64,000 bases of DNA, taken from assembly GCA_947652115.1 (NCBI GenBank), contig OX393563.1, positions 7,197,229 through 7,261,228 of the forward strand. The letters are read 5' to 3'. The notes beneath the pieces are model-generated. The model ran no database searches. It was not told where the DNA came from and worked only from the letters and a program-made list of their open reading frames with translations. The translations under genes and the position numbers were made by a program. Origin of the DNA: Blastomussa wellsi (taxonomy: Eukaryota > Cnidaria > Anthozoa > Scleractinia > Plerogyridae). Positions 46,084 through 56,616 of the stretch are shown piece by piece (within the stretch, counting starts at the first letter, position 1; every line of letters begins with the position of its first letter).

Positions 46084-46260
46084 CCGTTTGCACGGCTTGT
46101 GTTATCCGTTCAAAAAAAATTGCCGCCGTTCGCACGGCTTGTCTTATCCGGTCAAAAATTGCTGCCGTTCGCACGGCTTGTGTTATCCGTTCAAAAAAAA
46201 TAATAACTTCAGCCGGTTATTAGTTCAACCGCTTGCACGGCTAGGGTTATGCGTTCAGAA
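46084..46260 (+). repeat. minisatellite, about 40-bp unit, four copies
   Basis: Units begin near 46084, 46126, 46165 and 46229. Each contains CCGTTnGCACGGCTTGTGTTAT or close variants followed by CCGTTCAAAAA. The last unit is more diverged. It lies about 360 bp after the MOV10 stop codon. Confidence 0.7.
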
Positions 46261-47300
46261 CTCAGTCGTAGAAACAAGTTCGGTTACCCGAACAACACAA
46301 CCTCTCTAACGTCTACGAATATCAATGCAAAGTCTGGTCAAAACAAAGATGTTATCCGATATACGTATGTTAATCGCTATTTCACACACAAGAATTTCGC
46401 ATAATTATTGCACTTGGCTTCCCAAGACTACCAAGAATCTACAGTCGCTAAAATCCTTTGCAAGGTGGTTATTCTTGAAGTTCTTTATTACTTAGCTGAA
46501 ATTTCAACTTCGTGCGGTTGTCATTATGCAATTCTAACTCGTTGTTCATCAGTTCAGAAAAGACACTCGATCGTGTAAACAAGTCCGGATCTCGTCAAAA
46601 CAAAGATGTTATCCGACATAAATATGTCAATCGATATTGTGAGGTCGAATTTCACACACAAAAATTTCTCTGAATTATCACACTCGGCTTCCCAATTAAG
46701 ACTATCAAGAATCTACAATAGCTAAAATCTTTTGCAAGGCGGTTATTCTTGAAGTTTTTTATTACTTAGTATACTCTTCGAATTTTCGTGCTTACTGTTT
46801 GTTTTTCCCTTCGTGACTTTAGAAAAATGACGCGAAGCAATCTTTCATAACGCTAACGAACGTGCATTCGTCCAACATCACGTTTGCGAAACACAACGTT
46901 CGGTGGCTTAATGGAAACATCAGACAAAGTTAGTCCGTAAAACTATTTTGCTAATTACTGCTGAAATGTCGACTTCGTGCGGTTGTCATTGTGCAATTCT
47001 CAACCGTTGTTCATCAGTTCAGGAAAGACACTCAGTCGTATAAACAAGTTCGGTTACCCGTTTAAAACAAATCAAAGATTATACAACTTTTCGAACGGCT
47101 ACGAATCCAGCTGCATGTTGCGAAAGTCTTGTCAAAACGAAGATGTTATCCAATATAATCGTGAGGTCGAATTTCACACAAGAATATTGCACTCCGTGTT
47201 CCAAGCTACAATCGCTAAAATCCTTTGTAAAGCTTCTTTATTACTTAATACACTCTTCGAATTTTCGTGCTTACTGTTTGTTTTTTTCCGTGCATTCGTC
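46258..47300 (+). repeat. three imperfect tandem units of about 0.35 kb
   Basis: Shared ordered landmarks are ACAAGTTCGG, GTCAAAACAAAGATGTTATCC, CACACAAGAAT, GCTAAAATCCTTTG, TTCTTTATTACTTA and CTTCGTGCGGTTGTCATT, followed by TTGTTCATCAGTTCAG. They occur near 46270-46557, 46558-46900 and 46960-47300 with small indels. No gene is supported. Confidence 0.6.
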
Positions 47301-47404
47301 CGATCGGCAAATCGATCAGTGGAAATTTTCCGCGTAATTTTATCCGCTGTGCCTATGTGGCCGGTAGCCAGTCAAGGTGTCAAAAACACAGTCCGTTCTA
47401 TTTA

Positions 47405-47760
47405 AAAATTGTCAAATCGAAGAATCTCGGCTAATCCAAACCCATCGTATGTCGATTAGGAAAGGTCAAGCGATCCTGAAATGATTTATAGATCCAGCGC
47501 TTGGTTTATGCTGGGCTCGGCGAACCGTGATTTGTGAAACTTAAAATTTTTTTCAGGTCGACTGCGGGTCAATGTGTTAAAAAGACTTATTGACCGGCAG
47601 TCGGATATTTCTTTTTGAAATTGTCAAATTGAAGATTCCCGGCCAATCCAAACTATCGTATGTTGATTAGGAAAGTCAAGCGATCCTGAAATTATTTATA
47701 GATCTCAAGTCCAGCGCTTGGTTTGTGGTGGGCTCGGAGGACGAACCGTGATTTGTTTAG
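47405..47760 (+). repeat. tandem pair of about 140 bp at 213-bp spacing
   Basis: Both halves contain AATTGTCAAAT, TATGTnGATTAGGAAAG, CAAGCGATCCTGAAAT, ATTTATAGATC, CCAGCGCTTGGTTT and CGAACCGTGATTTGT in the same order (from about 47405 and 47618). Confidence 0.7.
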
Positions 47761-48902
47761 GACTTTTGTCAAAAGTTTTCTGAAATACACTGTAAATGTG
47801 TAATATTATTTTAAATTTTATTTGATATACAGTAATGCATTCATTTACAATCAGCACTTGTAACTTTTTACTGCATAAACTCGCAAAACTAATCAGAGCA
47901 ATCATAATAACTGAGAAATAAGTACAATAACAAGGGGGACGATAAACAATATTACTATGCAATGTAAAACAAGCATGACCTTGCTGATTTAATAAAATAC
48001 ATACGATATTTACATTGCAACCCATTTTTGGTCTTAATTACAGATCTTAAAAGTAAAAGAATTCGTATTGGTAATCAAATGGTGACAAGAGAAATTAAAA
48101 AAATTATTTGATGCGCATTTTGTCAAAATTCTTATAATTCCCGAGCCTTTTGGTGATGGAAATTATTAGAATTTCAACAAAACGCAAGTGAATTTTTTCC
48201 TAATTTCACGAGTATACAATTTGATTACCTTTTAATATCATAGGTGACAAATTACACTTGCAGCCCTGGGTTTTTGACTTGTTTGTTGAGTCGAGAAATT
48301 CCGCACCAAATTAATGCTAAAATGTCACACCAAAATTAAGAAGTAATTTGTTCCCATGATATTAAAATAATAATGATACAAAAATTAACAATAACTCTTT
48401 CTATTTAGTCAAGAATAGTTCAGGAACAGAGATCACAGAATGAAACAATCTCTAGTAAAGGCACCTTTCCTGTTCCTATAATATATCATTGGAAATGGAC
48501 AACTGACTGAGAGTGCCATGTGTCTTCATGTGCTTAAGGAAGTCCGATGTTGACTATTTGTCAAAAAATTAAGTTTCTTTAAAGTCCATAACTCTATTTT
48601 TACAGTCAGACCAGTTAAGCACTCGCTAGCACTCCCGCAGTTTATAACTTGAATATAATTCAATTCTTAGTTTCAAATTTTCACTCTTTAAACAAAGAGT
48701 TAAATATTAACATTATGAGACTTGGTTGGGATCCCCCACCAAAAGTTACTTTGCTTTGGAAAAATGCTTGACTGGTTTAATGAACTTTCTCTGTCAACCA
48801 CTGGAGTTCGTCATATGGTGTGCAGATCTTTTGATGATCCCATCCTCAAGACCATCCTTTTCACGTCCTTTGAAATTTAAACCCAACCACATATATAATT
48901 TG
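47761..48902. other. 3' flank of DNAJC19, no gene seen
   Basis: AT-rich sequence between the tandem repeats and the last DNAJC19 exon; part is presumably its 3' UTR. No further exon is supported. Confidence 0.4.
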
Positions 48903-51900
48903 TCACTTGCCATTTCCATCAAGGAGATCTTTTGCCTCATTTATTTTTGCAGCCAAATACGGTGAACCACCTGTGAGAAATGATACACCTGTCAAAATGT
49001 ACATTAAATTTTCTTATTTTTAATGCCTACGGTCTGCAGCTACATGTATTTCACCTTGGAAACTGGAAAAATGATTGAAAAATAACTATAACTCAGGGTT
49101 CATATGGTTCCTGGAAAATCTGGAAAGTCCTGGAATTTTATTATGGCATTTTCCAGGACTGGAAAGTCCTGGATAAAGATTACAGGTCATGGAAATCTGT
49201 TAAACTGAAGAAATGCAAGGCTTACAGTAGTGAGAATTTATGTTGGAATCTTGAGAGAGGAACGGTTTAATGTGAATTTTGGAGTCCTGGAAAATTCGAT
49301 ACAAGTCGTGAAAAAGTCCTGGAAATTTGTCTGTTAAAAGGGGTACGAACCTTGTTAAACTGTAGTTGAAAAAAAAAATAATACTGAAGCCATTTAAGGT
49401 GTGCTATTTGTCCTCAGCATTCCCAGGGGTCTCAAAGTAGGCTGCTGTGACATGTTCCATGTTATTGTTGCAAGCTGATTGCTACAAGTATTCAGCTTGC
49501 AACATAAGTAATAAGGTAACCTAGACCAGCAGATCTCTAATGGCTGCCAGCTTGTTTTGAAATGGCAGAACTCTCATGGTCACCAGCTTGTTTTGAAAAC
49601 CCTCCATTATGAGAATTTCTTTAACTATTTCTGTTTGCTCTTCAATAAGACTTATTACAAATAGCCTGCAGAGCAGGTGTCATCTGGTGTAGAATGTCCG
49701 ATCGAACTTTCCATGATTATGCCACCATCTTGGATTTGCATGTTTATGGGAAAGGGGTAGGTACAATTTGGGGTGAAGCCCCAAACCCCCTCCCCGTTTC
49801 CCCCTCTGTTAGCTTTTTAACTAAACACTTCTCCCCTGGGATCACTTTTGACTGGCTCCAGCTCCCCATGCAAGACTTGTTCAAGATGGTGGCCATATAA
49901 TCACGAAAAAAGGATTATTCAGCACTCACACCAAAAAATATACCTGCTCTGCAGGCTGCATTACAAATGTACCATTATTTACACAAGCAACTCATAAGAA
50001 GAGAGAAACTGGGTCAATTCCCACAGCAAGATTGACTGTCCACAGCTGATATCACTGCCTACACAAGGCCTCTCCACTCACCTCTGTCAGGATGGTTTAT
50101 TAGCATGATCCTTCTGTGTGCTTCTCTGACTTTGGCCTTGCTTGCTGAAGGACTACATAAACAAAAAAAATAATACATTAAGCTACAGTGTGACTGTGTA
50201 ACAAACAGCCTTAACTGACACAGATTCTTAAAAAATATGTAAACTAAAACCAGTGTATTAAGAGAAAAGAACATGTACTAAATGACAGTACTTCTGCCAA
50301 ATTGTCTGATTTTAGAAGGAAAAAATAACTTGTGATGCAGTTGTGTTTTACAAAACAGATCCTCAGACAGGGACCCAGAAATGTTTTGAGCACAGTACCT
50401 TCAAAAACATTCAGATCATAAGATGTGGTCAGCTAAGTTTTGATTCTTTAGACAGGCAAATATCTTACATAAATTATGATGTCAGCCACCTGATGTCAAA
50501 GGATATAAAAAATGATTGACTCATGCACAGAGATGCCAACCTAAAAAAACTGAAATCCGGGAGACCGACAATTTTGCGTCAAGATACCTCCAGGGTTGCC
50601 ACTTGACAGAAACTAATTCCCTGACTTTTCGCTGACCTTTGAACAATTTTCCCTGACCTTAGATTACATGTAGATAAATAAAATTAAAAAAATACTGCTT
50701 CTGTAATGCCACTCAAACAGTATCGCACTGAAAGGAAATAAAATTCCCTGACTTTTCACTGACTTTGCCAAACATCTAACATTTTCCCTGCCCTTTTACA
50801 AAATTCCCTGACTTTTCCCTGACCTTGAAAAATTTTTGTTTTTTTCCTGGCCATGGCAACCCTGACCTCTTCTACGTGTTTCAAACGGAGTTTCGCCACT
50901 TCGTCTACAAAAAATGAGCCAAACATTTCAAAATTTCCTCCTAAAATCAGCCCAACTTAGACTAGGTTTACACTAGAGCATATTTTCCCGGATTCAAAGT
51001 CATTTACACTAGAGGAGTATTCCGATTCCCAACCGTTTACACACATTCATAATCCAGTGGCATTATCAGAAATGGTTACCAATCGCCAAGCATGTTACAG
51101 CAATATGTTTTAGGTCTGCCATCTTGGTTTAGCACAAACCCGTAAGATCGCAGGCGGATTAAATATCCAGATTCACTGAAATTCCTGTTTACACGAGAAA
51201 ACATTGCGGATTCAACAGTATTTGGATACAAAGTATTCACTTTGGATTTCGGATTCAAAATCTTCCTGAAGACATGACCAAACCGGGACATTTTTGTTTC
51301 GGATTCACACGCCTGTGTGTAAACGGCAAAACGAATCTGGTACTACAACATCTCAGATTCATCACGAATCTGGGAAAATTCCTTCTCGTGTAAACGTAGG
51401 CTTAGAGAAAAAAACTCATATTTCAAGCAGTTTCCTTTGTGTCCGAGAGATTTGGTGACCCGCACGGGAGACCAGGAGATTCATTCTACAAATATCCGGG
51501 AGACTCCCCCAGACAATCCAAGAGTTGGCATGAATGCATGTACCTGATTCCAAGTACTAAACCAGCTTCTCTTTTTGTCATTTTGGATTCAAATCCTCCC
51601 CTGTAGTAATGGCTGAATTCCTGTCAACAAATTACATTTGTTACTAACTTACATCAACATTTTTCTTCAAGACTATCAGAGTTCCCAGGGTAAAGGGAAG
51701 TTCAATTTTCCAACTTGCCCTTCAGGCAAGCTGGAGCCAGGATGCGCTAGCCCAGGGGTCATTTCCACTAGCCCGAAAAAATCCTCAGAAGTGTCATGAA
51801 TAAATTAATTCATTAATTTGTGAAAACTTTCACTTGCCCATTAGGCAAGTGAAGGAGAAAATCCACTAGCCCGATGGCAAAATCCACTAGCCCTGGGCTA

Positions 51901-52588
51901 TCGGACACCAACTTCCATGTACGCTGGTTCCAAAACACAAATGCTGGCATGGTCATCTTTGCTACTGTCCCCCAAAAAAGGGATAGCCATCATGAACAGA
52001 ACTTTTCCAACTGATCTATTACCAACAAGGAAGTATAAAGCCTGGTTTATCATAAGCATATGAACAAGACTTTTCACAAGGGTGAAAATTGCACACAGAC
52101 AACCTTTTATAAACCACTGAGGGAGAGAAAGATGTACACACGCAATTAGCACATGATTAAGAACTACTTGTGCTGCATGGTTTATATGAGCAATGCAACT
52201 GATGCACAAGCAAGCTGGGTGAAAGCCATGATGGGGCAGCAAAGCAAGAAATGTTATTGTATGGTTACTTACCGGTATTTTTGGTATAATTTTTGGTATT
52301 TCGTTCAAGTTAACCTTCCTTAACGCCACCATGACATAACGACCTGAAAGATTGCAGCAGAAAATTAAAATGCACTTTCACCGAATAAACCAACATACAT
52401 GCACGTGCACAACTTTTTAGTGTGAGATTTTGAGATTGATTTTCAAGTAAACAAACCTGCTATTGCTGCTCCAGCTACTCCGAGCCCTGCTAGTATGAGG
52501 GTACTCTAAGGAAAACGAGGAAAACAACAGGTTACTGAAATTTCTTAAGAAACATTCGTTCAAAACTCCAAAATCACAAACCTACCAT
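48903..52588 (-). CDS. DNAJC19: DNAJC19/TIM14, mitochondrial import motor J-protein
   Basis: Six coding exons on the minus strand: 52586-52588, 52457-52505, 52273-52343, 51544-51620, 50082-50152, 48903-48970. They total 339 bases, encoding 112 residues (human DNAJC19 is 116), with a GT-AG pair at each intron. The protein anchors in the inner mitochondrial membrane and stimulates mtHsp70 in the TIM23 import motor. Seen: a hydrophobic, Gly/Ala-rich membrane segment at about 2-18; the Tim14 signature [15 protein letters not shown] (46-60); and a C-terminal J-domain with [18 protein letters not shown] including the catalytic HPD (87-89), and KINEAKDLL. The first coding exon contributes only the ATG. 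It is head to head with clathrin light chain. Homology is unambiguous. Confidence 0.95.
49663..49959. mobile_element. MITE with 9-bp target duplication, DNAJC19 intron 5
   Basis: A 297-bp element with ends AGCCTGCAGAGCAGGT and ACCTGCTCTGCAGGCT in inverted orientation, flanked on both sides by ATTACAAAT (49654-49662 and 49960-49968). A 9-bp duplication suits Mutator-like elements; 8 bp (hAT-like) is also possible because the outer two bases of the ends differ. Confidence 0.7.
50591..50864. mobile_element. nested MITE 1 (hAT-like ends)
   Basis: Ends CAGGGTTGCCA and TGGCAACCCTG, flanked by ACCTC on both sides (50586-50590, 50865-50869). The uninterrupted outer copy has a single ACCTC at the matching place (near 54905). 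The interior repeats TTCCCTGACTTTTC several times. Confidence 0.8.
50962..51401. mobile_element. nested MITE 2
   Basis: Ends CTAGGTTTACAC and GTGTAAACGTAGGC are inverted, flanked by TTAGA on both sides (50957-50961, 51402-51406). The uninterrupted outer copy shows one TTAGA there. 440 bp, no transposase. Confidence 0.75.
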
Positions 52589-52719
52589 CTTGAACGACCG
52601 TAATGACGCAACAAATTTCCCAGAGAACATCACACACTGCACGATCCCAGGGATCCAAGGGGGCAGGGTGTAACAACATCCGGGGTATCGTTCTTTACAC
52701 GAGTCATTCCGGTTCCAAG
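52589..52719. promoter_or_regulatory. bidirectional promoter of DNAJC19 and clathrin light chain
   Basis: Only 131 bp separate the two divergent start codons, so both 5' UTRs and core promoters must fit here or overlap. No TATA box is obvious. An AAGATGGCGG motif, the YY1/Kozak-like arrangement common at housekeeping genes, spans the clathrin start codon. Confidence 0.7.
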
Positions 52720-55700
52720 ATGGCGGACCTTTTGGGCAGTGACGAATTTCAGGAAGATCCCGCAGCCGAATTTTTAGCGAGGGAACAAGATGATCTCGCG
52801 GAATTGGGAGAAGATTTCGGCGGAGGGCAGCCAGAAACCAACGTAAGCTTAACAAGGCCTAAGTTTTGACACAATTAAGTGCTAATTTAACTGTCTTTTA
52901 CTGATATTGTCGACAAAGTAAAATCTTCGCGTGAATGCTACACCTTTGGTGAAACCGCGAACACACTGACAAGCCGTTCATTTGTTAACGGTGAAAGCGT
53001 AATCATCGTTAAAAATCAAAATTTTCATTTCCCCCTTTCGCCACCAAACATTATTCTTGTTTACAGCTGAGTATGGACAAGTCATCCCACGCCATGACAC
53101 GGTCAACGCCAAGCTGCTCACAAATTTTCAGGCTTAATCATTTGATTTTCAGGCGTAATCATTTGATCCTTTATTTGGAAATACATTGGAAAAAGTTACA
53201 TACGCTGCAAGCGCTGAACTAATGAATAACAGTTCAAAAATTGCAAGTCTATGTGATTGACACACAGTGAAACACTGAATGAAAAGAAATGTTGAGAATT
53301 GTCATTTCAATTCTTGTGACAAAAATAGCATGATAAAGCACTGATGGAGTGGACTAGAGTTAAAAAAAAGTTAAGAAAAACTTCTGATGACAGGATTTCC
53401 CAATTTTTGAAATTATTTTTGTATGTTTAACAAAGAAGTAACCTAGAGTATTAACACTATGGTTGAACGTTTGTTTTATATCCACATTCATATTTAAGCA
53501 ATAGACCACACTTTCTATGGGTTTATAGGAGAAATAACCCACTTGGGATGTTTGCGAGAACACGAGAAAAGTTTGTAAATCACGAGCCGCAACATCCCAA
53601 GTGGGTTATTACCCCTATAAACCCATAGAAAGTGTGGTCTGTTGCTTTTATATAATAATTCAGAAGACGCGCGATTTTTCCATGGGTTTACCGGCACAAT
53701 AAACCATAGCTGATTGAGCAATCAGGGCGCATTGATTTCGTTATGATATAAAAGTGAATAAACAATGTGTGGTTCCAGAAAATATCCATACCCCCACCAC
53801 AGAGGGAATTGGAAATTCCAGAGGGGCGGGGGGTCAAAGGCCCAGGAAATTCCTGAGGGGATGGGGGGTTGTCGGTGAAATTACATTTCCAGATGGTCAC
53901 GGATCGATACAGTGCAACCTCAATTCAATACCGTTTCTTACCTACTCTGCAGAGATTTCGAATGGTCAAAATAGTGACCTAGGTTTTTGATACACAATCG
54001 TAATACATTTCAAACAGGTTTCCTTTCTCCTGAAAGCGAATTGGAAGCAAAAAAGTTCACATAAATTCCTCCATTTTGAATTTTGTTCGTAGATGACCGT
54101 AGATGCAACACTTGTTACCAGTCTACTGAATGTCACATGTTTTTGTCTGCAATGCACTGGTGACTAGCCTTGTTTGTTTCTCACGTCCGATCAAAAGAAA
54201 GTCATTCTTGTAAGTGAAAAGTTTCATCTTTGATAGTGATGAAAGTGATGTTACGATTTCAGGAATCCATGAATATCTCGTTCTTGTTATTTCCAGCTAT
54301 TCGTCTGTAATTTTCCTCTTAAAGTCAGCTTTCTTAGTGATTGTATTTGTGACTTTGTGATCATGTTTGCGGTAACTGTTATCGATCAAGTCCGCGTTCA
54401 CGGACAAAAGCTTACAAGCAGTTTTCTACCAAACGGAATGAAAAGGGATGGATGATTATACATCAAGGTAATTAAACAAGTGGTTACCAAATATTTTGTC
54501 TGATTTAGTTGAGGAAATCTCTGTATTGTCTTTAACAATTTAGTTCGTTTTCAAACCTGTTCCGATCTATCGTTTATCCACAACAGTCATGTTTACAAGA
54601 GAAAGTGGCTTAAAATTGAGAGCATTTGCACAATTTCTGTTCAAGAGGTTATTTTCCAGAGGGTGTAGGGGGTATGCAAAATAGTTTTGGAAATTCTGGA
54701 GGGGTGGAGGGTTTATTTTTCTTTGCAAAAATGGAAATTCCAGAGAGGTGGGGGGGTCTTACCTGAAATTCCCTCCGTGGTGGGGGTATGGATATTTTCT
54801 GGAATCACACAATTGGGGTTAAGTGCACTTTAATTTCAGATTACAAAGATGCCAACCTAAAAAAATTGAAATCTGGGAGACTGCCAATTTTGCATCAAGA
54901 TACCTCTTCTCAGTCTTCAAACTGTGTTAAAATAGAGCTCTGCCAATTCATCAGCAAAAAGGCTCAATATTTCAAAATTTTCTCCCAAACCTGGCTCAAA
55001 TTAGATTACCGGTAAAAACTTCTATTACAAGCATTTTTCGAATCTGGGAGATTTGGTGATCCATTCAGTATCTGGGAGAGTCCTGGATAACGGGAGAGTT
55101 GGCATTAATTAAACTTGTTTATGTTGTTCCACTTTGGCATGGTGTGTGTGTGTGTGTTTGTGGAGAGTACACCCTTCTCGTCCACCAAAAAAAGATATAT
55201 AAATGATAGGCATTAATCAAATTTTGCTATAAAAGGTTTGTCTACACCAAGAAATAGTTGTAGTTAAAACCATACAATTGTAGCAATAACAGTAGTCCTG
55301 AACCTATCATAACTAATTTAAGTGAGCTCTGATATGCATATCTGAACATCAATATCCATGACTTTTCTTTTTTTAGGAGCTAAATGGCTTTGGTGATTCA
55401 ATCGATAATGAGCCAGTTGTAAATGGATTTGCTGATGAGGAGGTAATGAAATGCATTTTGCAGTTACCTTATTATATGAAATTTTTCACAATTTGCAAAA
55501 AATAAGTTTTGTGAACATAACATGTCAAAAAAGTGACTGCCATTACTGTATGTACTTTATAAATTTATTGCCAATAAAATGTTTTTAGTTTACAAAGGAA
55601 GTTTTAAGCTATTCCATTCCTACTGTTTCTTTTAACTGTACCCCTTAAACCTTTGGTGGTTGCAAAAGTAAAGTGTTGTGAAATATGAGTCCTCTGAAGT

Positions 55701-56573
55701 CACGAAATAATCATATCGCAAAAATTTCATGTGATAAGGTAGTACAGTGAACATGGTAATGTCAAAAAATTTTACATTGACCAAGGCATTATGGTTTTCA
55801 GCTGATTGGGTTTGATTTCACTTAAGAGTAGCTACCCAGCTGTATTGGCCTAGAGCTTGAGTTCCCACCTAATTTTTTATTCTTTCAAACTTCCACTCAA
55901 ATTTTTATAACTCAAAAGAAATAGAAAATGTCCATACTCCCACCACAGAGGGAATTTCAGGTAAGATTGCCCCCCTCCCCAACTCTCTGAAATTTCCATT
56001 TTTGTAAAGAAAACTAAACCCTCCACTCCTCCAGTATTTCCAAAAGTATTTAGTATAAAAATAAATAAATAAATAAAATACAGTTTTAGTATGCCCCCTA
56101 GAAACGGAAATTGTGCAAATATTCTCAATATTAGGCCACTTTCTCTTGTAAACATGACTATTATAGATAACTGATTGATTGGAACAGGTTTGAAAATGAT
56201 ATGAATTGTTAAAGACACAATGGAGAATTTTCTGAACCATAAAATTAGACAAAATATTTGGTGATCACTTGTTAAATTACCTTTTTGTTTTGCCATCCAT
56301 CCATTTTCATTTTCAATCCATTCGCCGCAAACATGATCACTAAGAAAGCCAAATTTTTCAGGAAAATTACATCATGACATTTTGGTGGACTGGTAACAAG
56401 TGTTATGGCAGTTGCGTCTACAGAATGAAATAGAGGAATTCTGTGAACTTTTTGCTTCCAATTCGCTTTTAGGAGAAAGGAAACCTGTTTTAAATGTATC
56501 AAGATTGTGTATCAAGAACCTTGGTCGCTATTTTCACAATTTAAAATCTCAATTCACCAACAACCCCTGCCCC

Positions 56574-56616
<43 letters not shown>

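Larger units (their letters stand above)
50533..51531. mobile_element. composite: 275-bp element split by two younger insertions
   Basis: The outer element starts ATGCCAACCTAAAAAAA and ends GAGTTGGCAT, the same as the uninterrupted copy at 54849-55105. Removing 50591-50864 and 50962-51401 with one copy of each 5-bp target duplication restores collinearity with that copy. It fills most of DNAJC19 intron 4 and ends 12 bp from the splice donor of the preceding exon. Confidence 0.8.

Noticed and set aside
46084..46260. CRISPR-like spaced repeats
   Set aside because: The spacing is uneven, the repeats are diverged and the genome is clearly eukaryotic; it is a minisatellite.
52603..52719. Longer N-terminus for clathrin light chain (from an upstream ATG)
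   Set aside because: The extra 39 residues do not resemble clathrin light chain and would overlap the divergent DNAJC19 promoter; MADLLGSDEF is a typical start.
55877..56296. Minus-strand 139-residue ORF with hydrophobic stretches
   Set aside because: It falls inside the inverted copy of a transposable element in a clathrin light chain intron.
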